A DNA stretch of 64,000 bases from Hydnum rufescens UP504 (taxonomy: Eukaryota; Basidiomycota; Agaricomycetes; Cantharellales; Hydnaceae). Position 1 is the stretch's first letter. Every line of letters begins with the position of its first letter. Below the pieces are notes generated by a model that saw only the letters and a list, made by a program, of their open reading frames with translations, was not told the DNA's origin and searched no databases. Location of the stretch: assembly GCA_014904985.1 (NCBI GenBank), contig MU128915.1:317415-381414 (forward strand), read 5' to 3'. The position numbers and the translations under genes were made by a program. Positions 24,452 to 37,600 of the stretch are shown here, one piece after another.

Positions 24452-25095
24452 TAGTGTTGCCGCGACTCTGCTTGGCGTGGCTTAGACTTGACTTCGGGCG
24501 ACTCCGCACGACTTCCGCGAGACTTGACTTATCTCTGAAGTCCAAGCCAAATTTGGGACTTGACTTGACTCCGAGTCGACTTGAATCCTTTTTTTGTATA
24601 CTTATATGTACAATAATGATAGCATAGAGTCAACCTCTCATCTGATATTTCCATGACCTTGCTCAAGTGCCTAATGTGTCTTCTCACACACCCCGGCCAT
24701 CCAGCATCTGTGCAGTGCTCGCTCTGAAAATGGTAGGCCGGAAATTAACGGTAATTCCAGCGGAAATTAAACATAAAATCCGGAAATATTGTTAAATCCG
24801 ATCAACATCCCCGAAAAGACCAAAACGTGGGGGGAGTGATTTCACCACCAGGGTTGCAGTAACATAGCTATTGCACTGTGGAGTGCTCTAGCTACATGAA
24901 GCTCAATTATATGTTCTTTCAGTGCAGATATATTTGCTAACAAAGTCTTGACTTAAGTCTACTTCAAGTCAAGCCAAGTCCTTCAAAGCCAAGTCTGAGC
25001 CGAATATTTGTAATCAAATGGCTTGGCTTGACTTGACTTGAAACGGACTGACTCGGGACTCAAGTCGGCTTAAGTCCGAGTCCACGGCAACACTA
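24452..25095. mobile_element. Non-autonomous hAT-type MITE, 644 bp, with 8-bp target duplications
   Basis: The element begins TAGTGTTGCCGCGACTC and ends with the inverted form GAGTCCACGGCAACACTA. Directly flanking it is the perfect 8-bp duplication GGTAAGGG at 24444-24451 and 25096-25103. An 8-bp duplication plus a TAGTGTTG-like terminus is characteristic of the hAT superfamily. Subterminal zones on both sides (about 24470-24590 and 24945-25080) are dense in GACTTG/CAAGTC units, as expected for transposase-binding arrays; the middle is AT-richer and unique. No ORF of transposase size is present, so it depends on a partner element elsewhere. The perfect duplication suggests a fairly recent insertion. 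Confidence 0.88.
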
Positions 25096-25248
25096 GGTAA
25101 GGGCCGTAAGGCCACCAGAGCGGCAAATCCCGAAAAACGCGTCATTTGTCGCTCGTAACAGTGCTGTGCTCCTGCGTTTTCGCTGCGCGCACGGCAGAAG
25201 ACCCGTGTATAGCGGGATTTATCTTTCCTCTCGGCAGGCTCTCTTTCC

Positions 25249-27045
25249 ATGATATCTCCACTCCCCCAGTCACTGCCTAAGGAATGCCGCAAGGCAGAGA
25301 AGATTTTCAAGTCGTTCATGCAGCCCAATCGCAATGGGCTAGACGGCGTGAGCAGACCAGCACTTTGAGAACGGGGCAAGTATTGAGCCATCTCTATCAG
25401 GTTATTCCCCGTCATGTTCTCGCAAACGCGCGAGGCTTCGTAATATTCACTGTAGTTAAGGCAGGCTTTTTGTTGTCAGCCCGTGGTGGCTCTGGAATAG
25501 TCATAGCCCGACTGGGAAATGGCCGTGAGCATCAATTCCCCCACTCCCTCTCTTTAAACCCAGATCCCTTATCGTCGGCGTCGACAGAATGGTCTGCCCC
25601 CTCCGCTATTGGTACAGCGGGCATGGGATTCGGTGGACAAGCAGGTGCAGGTAACGCCCATTGTTTCTGTGGCCCACCCAATGCACTCACTCGCCATCCA
25701 GAGCTGACCGAATTTCTTATCGTATTAAACTCGCAAGCTGCTCTCAAGTCCTTCATGGCCGCCGGCAAGATCACGGTCGGTGGTAATCTATCTGTTGCTC
25801 TTGGACCTCTTGGACGCAACGGGGAATTAAGCGGGAGCGTCAACACCCGTGGTAAAGTTGCTGCCATGTACTCGTATTCGAAAACCAGGGGTCTCTTTGG
25901 TGGACTTTCAATCGAGGGCTCTGTCATCATGGAACGACAGGACGCCAATGCGAGTGCCTACCACACCCCAGGTGTCACTGTCAAGTCTCTACTCAGCGGC
26001 CAGATTCCGCCCCCTCCATGGGCTTCAGGTCTGTATGAGGCCCTTTCAAAGGTTATCATTAGCTACGCGGGCTGGATCGACGATGCCCCCCCACAGGATC
26101 ACATGACCACCGGATCCGAATACGCCTTCGGGAGAACTTCTTCAAACCCGTCAGTTGGCCAAAGCAGCACAGGACCCTTCGGAAGCGGCGAGTCCGCCAG
26201 GAGATCCACAGTGAGCGCCGCCGCTATTCGGCCAGCCATCACGGGAAGAGCATGGTCGGATATCGATGACGAGGAGGAAGAAGAACGCAAGTCCCAGTTC
26301 CGATCCCCGACCTCCTTTACTCCATCCGAGGCCGACCGTATACGTGGTGAAGATCCTTTTGAGGCATCTCAAACCCGAGGCCAGGGGCCTCAAACCCATG
26401 GTTTTACGACTCACTTTGATTCCGATTATGACCCTGTACACGATGGGTCCCATTCCCGCAATACTTCCAGCCTGATTCATTCTCCGGAGTCTTCGCCTCA
26501 ATCATACGGTGGTGCCCTGCGAGCCCGTCCTCCTGAAAAGCAGGATGATCCTTTCAATCACTCCGCATATAGCAACTCCGCTACTGCCTTCACTGGTGGA
26601 CGCTCGTCGTATTCGATATCGCCAACAAGAACTGGCGGGGGTTTGTCTAGAGTATCTCCCCCCATTAGTGCATCGACCACACCGTTCTCCTCTTCAGCAC
26701 ATTCGACTCGAGCTCTTAGTCCAGAGATAACCGAATCCATTGCTAATGGCTTCGATCACGCCATTGCATTGTACGATTATGCGGCTCAAGAGGTATGATT
26801 GGCTCTTATTCGAGAAAAGATCAACCTCATTGAATGGAACTAGGTGGGCGATTTGTCATTTAAGAAGGGCGATATTATCATTATACTCCAAAAGAGTGAG
26901 AGTACAGATGATTGGTTAGTCACTGGTTTCTGGAAGCGACGAATTGCACCAGTCTTCTGATTTGGCTTCCCTCGCCATCAGGTGGACGGGTCGAATACAG
27001 TCCCGCCAGGGATTATTCCCCGCTAACTTTGTTCAAGTCGTCTGA
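25249..27045 (+). CDS. YSC84/LSB3-type actin-binding protein with C-terminal SH3 domain
   Basis: The start is the ATG at 25249 (MISPLPQSLPKE), which leads into CRKAEKIFKSFMQPNRNGLDG. A 53-bp intron (25348-25400) joins this to VIPRHVLANARGFVIFTVVK. The Ysc84 (SYLF) domain continues with FLLSARGGSGIVIARLGNG, WSAPSAIGTAGMGFGGQAGA, ELTEFLIVLNSQAALKSF and LSVALGPLGRNGE. A Ser/Pro-rich linker follows, and the last three exons give an SH3 domain: IALYDYAAQE, GDLSFKKGDIIIIL, DDWWTGRI, GLFPANFVQVV and stop at 27043-27045. The ALYDY, WW and PANFV signatures are intact. Family members bind F-actin and phosphoinositides through SYLF and Las17/WASP through SH3 at endocytic patches. Complete, no frameshift. 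The hAT-type MITE ends 150 bp upstream of the start codon. Confidence 0.93.
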
Positions 27046-30000
27046 TACACCTCATACTGCCGGATCCGGAGGCGGACCATTCAATTCTGTGGCTTCTGTC
27101 CCTTGATCCCGGACCTGGTTTCCACCTGTCGTTTCCCTCCTGCCCCTTGTGATCGTCTCTGTGCTTTGCCTCGGCCCCCTTGTACTCAAGATGTAGCCCC
27201 TTTAAGACAATATATCACCACTGGATGTTTTTTTTACACCTCCGACTTCAGTCTCTTAATAAGTTTTTCCTCGGTCATGAACGCAGCTTTGGTAGCAATG
27301 TGGCGGCTTGCTCAACTCTAACGTGCCACCCGAATTCAGGGCAAGGTTTTCCTGTGCTTTCGCACGACCCTGCCACTCCTTTAGCTTACAGAATAACAAG
27401 TCCATCGATTCCGTACCCTACGGCTCTTACTTTACGACCCCGAATCCTGAACATAAACTGGGCACCAATGCCCGGCGCCGTACTAGTTGCTCCTATCCCC
27501 CCCCTCGCCCTAGAGGAGACCCCTCTTCGATGGAATGGAAGCACCCATTTCCGTGTTTATCCGATGCACAAATTGGGAAAGGAGCATATGCGTAGACTTC
27601 AAATGGGGTCCCAAAATCTTGGAATCAACTGAATGAGTTTTTGGCGTTACCCTTTTTTGTTCCGTTTTGAAGGGCAAGGGCCCCGAATATTAACTATGAA
27701 CCCCCCCCCCCCCCCCAAATAGCAACACCAGTGCGATTCTCGCAGTACTGTTTTGGGGGGATCTTGCTCAATACTTCTTGGGAGCGCTGGCCTAGTAAAT
27801 TCACTTGTCAGGGCAAGCAAACCAAGTCTAGGTCCTATCAAATAAGCCTAGGCATGAAGCGTGGGAAATTGATGGAAATTAATATCGCACCACCACCCAC
27901 CGTACATAAATACTGGTGTGGGTGTGGTTGCCATGAAATAGATGGGCCTAGACATTGGAATAGGCCGTTATCATCGTTGGAAATTCAGTCACACCACGAT
28001 GGGCCATTTGGGCCCAACTGAAAGTCCAATACAGTAATTGGGCTTACTGCAAAAGAACGGGGGGGCACCAATAAGTAAGTTAGCTACCCGGGTTCTCTCT
28101 GCATCGTTGTATGATCCGTCTGGCACTGAAGGGGCCGACATCAAAGATGGCGTTCATCAACGCCAGCCACCGAAGGCTTAGATCAGCATGGAAGTCGCGG
28201 GAATCTCCGTTGTGGTCTTTTGGTTCCGATGATCGGACCCCCCTGATTGGTAAGTCGGAACCCATGCCAAAGCAATCTCAAATGATGAGGGACCTTATGA
28301 TCATGCTATTCACAAGTGAAATGGTGAGAGAAGGATCGGACTCTTACAAGATAGCACCCCTTCGGAGTCGTCCTCCCTTGATTTGAAAACAAGAACCATG
28401 GACCTGTGAGATTACCTACGAGTCACATCTCTTAAATGAACCAATTTAAATTACAGGCTAAAAAAATTGAATGAACGAAATTGAATTTGAAAAAAAATGT
28501 ATGGTGAGCTTTTTTTTTGTCTTCGTTCGGGCGGCCACCTCTTCAAAGTGGAAGGTGCTTTGACAGATACGTACCATCTTGTATTATGTAATTATTGATA
28601 TCTCGATATCTTATCGGCCAGGTCTTTCCGGGGGGAAGAGGGCAACCCCGGTGAAATAACTTTTGTCAATATCCAGACCTTTGGGCCCGGTGTGGGCGAG
28701 AGAAAGGGGCCCACCTTCAGTGGTTCCTCGGGTGCCACAAAGGCCCAAAATAGACTCTGAATAAAGTCGTACGTAGTGTATGATGGAATGGGTTCGTTCG
28801 TTCACTATGAAGACATCTCGTGCCTCAAAAATAAATCCAATAGAATAAAAGAGGAGAAAGGGCTAAGGAAAAAAGGGGGGGTGGGGGGGTTTACATAATT
28901 TTATGCTGCTTCGACCAATATCGCCACTTTACCACATCCGAAGTATCTCTATACATGCTACCTGCATTTGTGCTCAGCAGCTCGACTTCGTCTCCTTTCT
29001 CAAGCACACAGTAGGCCCGCTGATATATATATATAAGTAAAGGATCGACAGGGGGGGGAAAACAAAACCCCCATGACATTACTGTAGGCAACTGGACGCA
29101 ACAGTTCCCGCTGTGCAAGGGAGCCAGTTGCCAACCGACAACGACTCACCTGCTCAACGGATTAGTGCATGTTGCATCATTTGTATCATATCATGTGGGG
29201 GAAAAAGTTTACAACGCCTGGGGGATCATGCACGGTATCATCGGTCCGTAGCCTTAGTACCAGTACCATGGCCAGGGGACGGGGCCGGGCATCACATATT
29301 CATCCTATGCGTGCAACACTGCGCATCAGGGGGGGGGAGCTGGGTGACAAACGATAAGAAAAGGCAAGAAAGTTGACAAATGGGCATGATACCCAATTTC
29401 AACTTTCGATGACTAACAGCCACGCGCGGCGCGCCAAGAAGGAGCAGAAAAATGGAATCCTGAACTGGCATTTACACAGCGGGGGTTGTATGTACCATAG
29501 GTAGCAGCAATCATATGAATAATCATGGGCATGGCAAAAAGGTGAAGATCGTACGCGGTTTTTATGTATATATGTATAGATGGAGCTGATTTACCAGAGA
29601 AGGGTTAGAGGCAGATGGGGCGGGACCAGATTGAGGGAACGAGAGATAGAGAGTGGGAAAAAACACTAGGTACTGCTACTGGGGCAAACGAAACATTTGA
29701 CGAGGTCGAGGTGGTCGAGCGGGAGTGATGCCAGTGGAGAGAAACAAATACGAGCGCGGTATCGGCAGGGAGGCCTATGTGAGAGATGACTTGGGAATAA
29801 ACAACTGCAGCTGCCAATAACGGGAAGTACTGTGTAGGTAGGCGCGAGGCGCAGAGAGAAAGAAGGGGATTGCTTTGGGATGATGATGATGGGCGAGTGT
29901 GCGAATTGTATGTTTGCCGTGCGTTAACAAGTGCTGGTTAGTTCGAGTGAGTGAATAAATTCATGAGGCGGATGGGGTAGATCACGTAGGCAGATGTGGG

Positions 30001-30421
30001 AGTCGGGTACTTTTTGGTTATGGCAGACCAAGTGCTCGTCTGAGTCTGTTGTCCTAGTGCTGGGGAGAAGGACGAGGGTAACGGGATCGTGGATAGTTTC
30101 AGGGATCATGGGCGATCCCTGCCTGGTAGATAACAAGAAGCAAGCTGTGCCCAGGGCAAGACATCCACTGGCCAGGCAAGCACCCCCCCAAAATGGAATA
30201 AGGGATGAAGAAATGAGATATGTCGCAAAGAGAAGATGAAGAAACAGAACACGGCGGAAAACAGAAAAATGTGAAGCACAACAGCAGCACAGAACAAGGA
30301 ACATATAATCAAGAAATGAGTTCGAGGTCGAGAGGTTGAGGTCCATCACGATTTGATGTCCGTCGCAAAACATGCCCGCCAGTTGGGTGCATTGGCAACT
30401 AAGTATAGGGAGGGGGTGATC
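27046..30421. other. 3.4-kb convergent intergenic region
   Basis: No gene with recognisable content was found between the YSC84 and tristetraprolin-like genes. Low-complexity elements include the C16 run at 27701-27716, a G-rich stretch around 28873-28890, an AT dinucleotide patch near 29022-29034 and polypurine/polypyrimidine zones from 29600 to 30400 that are probably 3' UTR of the minus-strand gene. Short ORFs (28111-28386, 27180-27632, 29924-30373) show no domain and no exon support. Confidence 0.4.
27701..27716 (+). repeat. C16 homopolymer
   Basis: Sixteen consecutive C bases, by far the longest homopolymer in the window. Its true length is likely uncertain if the read technology miscounts homopolymers, as other parts of the window suggest. 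Confidence 0.9.
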
Positions 30422-33126
30422 CTAGGCTGAGGGAGCCAATGATGAATAAATCGACCTGACGGGGGGTTGCGGGGTATCTTCGCCCTGACCGTTCCAGCTC
30501 ACGTTCGCACTACTCCCACTCGCCGAACGTTTGTGCCAGAAGGGCGGACTGGCAAGATTATTATTCCCGTTCGTCTGGCCAGCACCAGCGGCACCCTCAA
30601 CACCGGGAGCAGTGGCAAGAGACTGAGTGAACGGCCTACCACCCGAACCATATGTTGGAGTTACCAGTGTATGGGCGCTTGCCGAATGCGAATGACCAGG
30701 GCGCTGGAGAGTAAATTATAATCGCGAAAAAAGATCATCAATAATTGGGACTGATTCCGAAAGAGAAAAAAAATCCTACGGACCGGTGTGAATCCGATAT
30801 CACTCTCAGGAGGCCTGCCATCCGAGAGGGAAGACAAATGACGGTTGTGAGAAAAGTCAGGGCGACCAGCAACAACCTGGGCGACTCGTTGAGCTTGCGG
30901 AGAAGGAGTGGTAGCTGACGATGCGGTGTTCGAATTAGTCGTGTTCGGGAATGGGTACGGGGGTGTAGGACCATCTTTGCCATGAGCAGTGTCCCCATTA
31001 GTGAACTGGAGTCGAGAAGAAAAAAGTATTAATTAATGAGACTTTTGCTCTGGTACCCACCGCGTGCTCACCTCACTGCCTCGTTTAGCACTGATACGAG
31101 CAAGGAGAGAAGAAGGTTGATCACTAGGGTCACTACCGGTACTCGTAGACCTATTGTGTGTGGCGCCAGGGCTATTACCATCCGGAGATGTCGCACCAGA
31201 AACTGGAGTCACGCTGGCGGTGACAGGGCCAGTGCCGTTGGGAGCTGCACGAGACTCCGTGCTGCCTGGAGCAGGGGGATTGGGATTGCCAGGAGCACCG
31301 GGAGCTGGAAGTTCGGTGTGGATGAAACAGCATCGTTTTCCATAGGGGCAGGAACCAGAGACCCAGAAAGTGCGACAGATCTCGGTCTTGTACTAGAGAA
31401 CAGGCAACGTCAAAAAAAAGAAGATGCGAAAAACAGGGGGAATAAAACATGCCTTCGGATGCCGCGCAACTTTGCGAATCTCCTCTTCGCCGTGGGCGAA
31501 TTGACACTTAGGCCCGTACCTACAGCTTCCCTTCTCTTCCCAGCTCCTGCACAACTCGGTCTTGTAGAGACCCAACTTGCGGTTGTTAGCACTGGGACCA
31601 TTAGCACCGGGGTCACCGGCAACCCCACCGACTCCGCCTGGGTGAACTAGACCTTGTTGGGGAGGAGGAGGATAGGGTGATGGTGCACCGTAAGGGGAGG
31701 TTGCTGTACCACCCGGTGTGACTGGAGCACCTCCGGGGCCCCCCTGAGGGCTATGTCCTGTATTATATCGTGCATAGAGTGCGTTTTGGGCTTCCTGGGC
31801 GTACATCTCCTCGTAGTATTGTTGTTGGGATTGAGGGTGCTGGGGTGCGTAGCCTCCCGGGAGACCTTGATGCTGGGCATGGATAGGAAGGCCTGCACCA
31901 TAGGGTGACCGTGCCTGTTGTTGCTGTTGCTGAGCATGTTGCTGGGGCGGGGGCTGAGTAATATAGGTTTGCAGATGGTGCTGGGGATGCGGGTGGTGGT
32001 GGGCGTACGGATTGTGGATGGGCGAAGGGCTCATGGGGAGGGGACTAAATTGGCCGGGGCCGGCATTACCTCCTAGGCCAATTCCCAAGGTAGGAAGACC
32101 ATTTGCGACGCCATCCGAAGCGCCATTGTGATGCACGCCTGGAGGGCCAGGACGGTGGTGGTATGGGAGACGACCACCGGCGCCAACGGCGACAACGGCG
32201 TTCGCGTCGGTGAGGTTCGGGGAAAGACCATAATCGTACATCCCAGACTGCTGATGGTGGTGAGGATAAGTACTGTGCAGTCCGGGCTGAGTATAGGACG
32301 AGGGAGCTGGGGTGATGTAGCCAGGAACGCCACCGACAGGGCCAGTATATTGATGAGGAAGGACACCAATGGCACCAGCACCTGAGGCATAGCCCGCCGC
32401 AGCGCCTCGATGATAATCGGTACCGGGGGCATTGAGGGATCTAGGGTACTGCTGGGGCTGTTGGTGCAAGCCTTGGGATTGGTCTTCGCTGACCTTGCGT
32501 GCCAATTTTGGGGCCCCTGGTTGCTGCTGCTGCTGGGGCCAGTCGGTAGGGATGTGGTCGACACCCTGCGAGTACTGGCGATCGGTAGAATACACAGCCT
32601 GAGGGTGATCGGGATAGGCACTGTGCTGGAGAACAGGGAAGTGAGGGACAGAATGGTTTCTCGAGGCGGAGACGGGGGGTGGGCGATAGTCTGGTGCGGA
32701 ATGGACATTGGGGAAAGCTACCTCCTGGGTGGCGGAGTCGAACTTTTGGTCACCGTTGGAGATATTGAGGGTCTTAAAAGCATCCGAGAGGCCATTGGAG
32801 TCAGTATCGAGGGTCTTGTCCTGGCTTGAAGGCGCCGTGTTCGCGGCACTGTCCGTCGAGACGTCAGAGGAAGGCTTGTCGCCAGATTTGCCTTTGGGGC
32901 TGTCTTGGGTGGGATCTGGGTGATGGTTGCCATTAGAGAGCTTTGCCCCAGAATCTGCTGCTCCGCTGGACTGATTTTTAAGGAGGGTGCGTGTAGCGGT
33001 CTTGTTGCTGTTGGCAAAAACGATGATCTCTTCATCGAGTGATTCGACAGGAGCACCGATGGATTGAGTGGGCATGGCGTCAGAAGTTGGGGTAGTCTGG
33101 GGTAAATAAGACGCAGGAGCTTCCAT
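30422..33126 (-). CDS. Tristetraprolin/ZFS1-type tandem CCCH mRNA-binding protein
   Basis: Four exons (31453-33126, 31072-31392, 30784-31005, 30422-30703) are all in phase 0 and give 832 aa. The start is the ATG at 33126 ([10 protein letters not shown]); the open frame upstream of it has only a GTG and may contain a 5' intron donor. After about 520 residues rich in Pro, Gln, His and Gly come two tandem CCCH fingers of the TIS11 class: [18 protein letters not shown] with CQFAH, then [18 protein letters not shown] with CCFIH, each led by YKTE and separated by the conserved 18-residue linker. The first intron falls exactly between the fingers and has GC-AG borders (donor AAG/GCATGT). Family members bind AU-rich 3' UTR elements and recruit deadenylation. 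A Ser/Asn-rich tail follows. Diverges from the AP-3 sigma gene. Confidence 0.93.
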
Positions 33127-33814
33127 TTCTGGGGGGACAATGCGCAGGGGGAGGAGTGAGCTCCCAGGAAGACCGTGTGGAGAAGGGGGAGGGATGCTCA
33201 CGAAATACTTGGATAAAAAATGGGATGCGGGCAGGCGCGAGATATTACTGTAGCAGGGCTTGGGGAGAAAACGATGACCAATCTGAGAGCGACAGATCTG
33301 GGATAAGATGACACTAGAGTAAGCTTACTGGGGTAGGAGAAGGGGGCAGGAGAAAGGAGGAGAAGGAGCCGAGGGAATGGTTCACCTTGAAAGAAGAGAA
33401 AAGACCTGAACCCAGAAAACGAGGGCAGGGCCGTTGCGCTCAGATGAAAAACCGCGTTGTTCAACTTGCGTCCACAGGAATAAATATTTGCGGAGGGGGC
33501 CGAGCAGGGTTTGTTTACGGGCGAAATGTGGACCGTGCGGGTAGGGAGGGGGGGTAGACAACGGTCGGGATGGATCCCGGTGGACGAGGAGGGGTGGCGG
33601 GAGGGAGAAGGGGGAGAACGAGGAGACGAGCGAGCAAACGGAGCAATTAATGGCGGAGGCAATAACAGCCACGTTTTCAGTTTTGAGGATTTCTGACGCG
33701 AGTCGGGCGCTTATGCGTGCGTGAAATTACGTGGAAATTCAGGTGCACGAGGAACGCAGCGACGCAGGAAGGTACAACCAAGCAACGCCAAGCCGCCGTA
33801 GCGACAAGCACAGT
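33127..33814. promoter_or_regulatory. Divergent promoter between the tandem-CCCH gene and AP-3 sigma
   Basis: Fewer than 700 bp separate the two start codons. The minus-strand reading just upstream of 33126 contains GTGAGC after a short open stretch, so part of this interval may be a 5' UTR intron of the CCCH gene. Strand asymmetry is strong: 33340-33650 is purine-rich on the plus strand, that is a C/T-rich leader for the minus gene. Confidence 0.4.
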
Positions 33815-34637
33815 ATGATTCACGCAGTTCTAATATGTGGGTGCGCCCGTCGTAGTAGAGGCTGGCACGACAGTGACCTCTTTTCTTGCAGTCAACACCA
33901 CGGGCACGTCTCGCCTCACAAAATTCTACCTACCGCCCTCGTCTCTCACTCCGGCTCAGAAAGCCGCCCTCCCAGCCCAGATCTTTCACCTGGTTTCTGC
34001 TCGACCCAGCAGCCTCTGCTGCTTCCTCGACGCACCCTCTCTTAGTACCACCTGGGAGCCAGACACCCGCATCGTCTACCGATGCTATGCCACCCTCTTC
34101 TTCGTCTTCGTCGTCGACAGCTCCGAGAGCGAACTCGGTATCCTGGATCTAATTCAAGTGGGTATTGCCGGGCCACGCCCCTGCACCACATCAGACCCTG
34201 ACCGCACCCACAATATAGGTCTTTGTCGAATCCCTCGATCGCGCATTCGAAAACGTGTGTGAGCTTGATCTCGTATTCCACTTTGACCAGGTAAGAGAGG
34301 GTAAAATATATCTTCTGTTGGCCTTGCTTGAACGCCCCAAAGGTCCATCACATCCTTGCCGAAATCATTCAAGGTGGTCTCGTGCTAGAGACAAATGTAG
34401 ATGAAATCGCCTCTGCAGGTATTTGACCCCCCTGCATTCCTTACTGGTAAATCATCGGTCCGATTATAACCGTCCCCAGTCTCCGAGTCTCGCAAGGCTC
34501 GCAAGGAATCGTACTCTGCTGCGAATCCCCTCTCATTGGCTGGTAGTACTGGAGGGATGGGCCAGCGAGGCGCTAATAGCATTAGTACCCCACTCGGTTG
34601 GCTTGCTGGGAAAGTGTCCGGCCTGACTTCCGGATGA
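33815..34637 (+). CDS. APS3: AP-3 adaptor complex sigma subunit
   Basis: Five exons (33815-33836, 33892-34157, 34219-34290, 34343-34418, 34480-34637) give 197 aa, the usual size of a small adaptin. The first exon codes only MIHAVLI plus one base, and the splice makes MIHAVLIFNTTGTSRLTKFY, the family signature. FHLVSARP, YRCYATLFFVFVVDSSESEL, LDLIQVFVESLDRAFENV with CELDLVFHFDQVHHILAEI, and ETNVDEIASAV follow, covering the whole clathrin-adaptor small-chain fold. The AP-3-type VSARP and ESELGILDLIQ motifs favour AP-3 over AP-1/AP-2. A C-terminal Ser/Gly extension of about 45 residues is fungal. The complex sorts cargo from Golgi/endosomes to the vacuole. Complete and without frameshift. Confidence 0.94.
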
Positions 34638-37600
34638 TCGTTCATTCCCGAGCAGTTGTACTTGTTTATTCTCTTTTGGTCATTTCATGAGGCTGTCACC
34701 CTCCTACCGTAAGTAGGTTGGCGTCTAACCATTCGCGTAAACTGCACACATTCAATGGTGTGCTAAATACGTGCCCATCAACCCCTATTACTTCTTATCG
34801 TTACACTGTCACCTTGCTTCTAGCCAGCTTTTCACATGAACCCAAAACTATCAGTTAGAGGCCCGACGATTCCCTCCGAGTCCGCCGCATTCGACTCCCG
34901 CCCTCCCCATTCCATTCCCATCCCACTTCCTTCTCCACAATCTCCAGAGAAAACTCACAGACAGCTTCACTTGAACCACATACAGTATTTCCAGATTCAC
35001 TGATCCACCTCATCACTGCTTCTCTTGACTGTTCGGTTCGGTCTCGGTCTCTAAACTCATTTCCAATCCCCCCGACATTCGACTTTTTAATCATCCATTT
35101 CCTCCCAGGCTTTGTAATACTCCTTCCTTTTTCGAATTGCTGAATCGGTCCTTGCGGCTTGCGAAAGGGACAGATGAAAGCCCCTGCCTGTCGCACCATG
35201 TCTCACCCCATCCTCTCAGCTGTTGACACTCGACGCAGCCCCTCCAATAAAATCCGATATCATCCTCACTTCGCCCCTTCTTCGTATCTCCCATCCTGTC
35301 CACAGCATGAATCATCTGTTCCTCTTCGTCATGGCAATCGAACCGAGATATACATATATCAGAGAAATCCCTTACTGGTACTCATACAACACAATCAATT
35401 GTCCTCGGCTCTCTCTCTGAAATGGTTCTAATCTTGGTCGGTGGTCGCGACACCGCCATCGGAGGTTGTCATTTGACGAGAATTGGCACATTTTCAATTA
35501 CAATACCTGTCTTCTACCGCAATTCCCTCATGTCAGGCGGAAGCCATCGATCGAATGCTTCTGAGGTGTCAAGTGGATCTTGTGGTCAAGCCTTTGTCGC
35601 GAGTAGGAGCCCCCCAGGAGTTTCAACTGAATTGGTCTGTGGAGAGGGGGGTCCGAGGGTATTTCGGTCGATTCTTGATAGATGGTCTCCATGATGCATC
35701 TGAATAGTCGTATCATATAGTTGTACTTGTGAGTCTGTACAGCAAGGGACGGGCGAAGATCACCATGACAGTAAAAAAATAGGCAAAAGAGAATAGGGCC
35801 CGAAGAACTCACACGCCCGGGAACAGATTTGGTATGTGGAGCTGCATGCTATCACACGTAGCTATACCCGGATCCCCAGGGATCTTCGGTGGCAAGCTAT
35901 TTGCAGATAAGCGTGCCCACTAGAAGATGAGCAAGGGAGCATGGACGGTTCGGCACTTGCCGACAGCTCCGCTCCATCAATTGTCCCTATCTGAGAATAA
36001 GGACGACGGGACATTCTGAGGAAAGTCTGACCAATGCGAGGTGGAAACCCCCACTTCCAGGGGCCTAGTTTTTTTTAACCTCAGTGGATGTCCCACGGAA
36101 TCCACTCCTGGGCTGATCCAGGGAAACTTTATGGTGGCTGGAGGTACCTGATGAGGACCAATTTGATTCCTCCTAGTTTTGCTATGCTGGAAAAAGCTCG
36201 TCCACTAGACTACCTATTGAGCTCGGAGGATACATATACAGTAATATCCCGCCTTCTATCGATCATTCTGCGCCCCAATTCCCGTTTGGTACCTGCTTTT
36301 TGATGAATATGCGAATCCACCTCCCGGGAAACTTATGCCCCTGGTGTCGATTAGCATCGAGGCGCCACCGGGATGCGTCAGGTGCTAGTGCCATACATAT
36401 CGGACCCACTTCCGGACACCCCCTAAAAGTCGGGCACACTTGATCATAGCGTCTTTCAATTCTTAGTATTTTTGCGTAAAATTGGTACCAGCAGCATCCT
36501 CTTCATTACAGTACTGTACATGCAAAAATGGCGAAAATTTGTAAAGAAAATGGCAGTACAATCCTTCCTAGCACCAATCCATATAAAAATTTCTCAGTGC
36601 TGGAGCCATGATCCCAAACTACATATGAAAAGTACAGTCTAAAAGGTGCAGGACAACAGATGACATAGATCAATTAAGATAAAAGTTTCCAACTTCTGGG
36701 TCAGGTGTAGTAGTTGGTGACATCCCCCTCACGGGCCCTGTCGGCAAGCCACATCAGTCACCTCCATACTCGGTCCGGATTGCATAATGTTTATCCGGCC
36801 ACCCTCGCCACCATTAGCGGGCCGGCATCACCTGATAGATACGAGTGAGGTGAGGACCATGACGTCTTGACTTTCTCAAAATCATACACAGCCACGGTCC
36901 TTCAATGGATTATTCTCTCATCCGGGCGATGAGACTTCCGCCCCAGAGGAATATCGCTTGGCTGCAGCAGGTGACACAGATGCCGGGGCCACAGCATAAA
37001 TACAATGCCTACCAGCGGTGTGTGCAGGGAACAAACAACAGCACAAAGCTGTGGAAGGCAATGTAGGCCCAAACAAAATGCTCACAATAGCCCCTCTCTC
37101 ACCCTCCCCAAGGATGATTGATGGCTGATTAGATGCGTTGAAATTCGTGGGTCAGGATCCACCCCACTCACGCTTTAAGATCTTTGAGCCCCAGGATTGG
37201 CTTGAAGGCATCAGGAAGTGAAAAATGGGCTGTTGAGGCTCTGGAGTGCAGGGCGTCCTTGCTCCACAGCCTCCACAACATTCAGAGTGAGCAGAGTAAA
37301 TAATAAATCATTCATAATTCTCCAACCACACAGTAAAATGGCCTGTGATCTTCCATTTGATGTCGGATATGCAAGCATGCAGTGCTGGCATAATTTGAGC
37401 CAATTCACATCAGTGTAACGCCCAGGAGTAAGGACTCTTCTCCGGAGCGCGCAGAATTGATTCTGGATTTCCTGATGAGGGCCTGAATTGCAGATGATGG
37501 ATGTGTGCATCACCCACCAGATCCATAACCACACGACATGGATAGTTCTTAACATAGTGCCATTAATTGGGGTGGTGCGTGGGGGAGGCAAGGGGATGCT

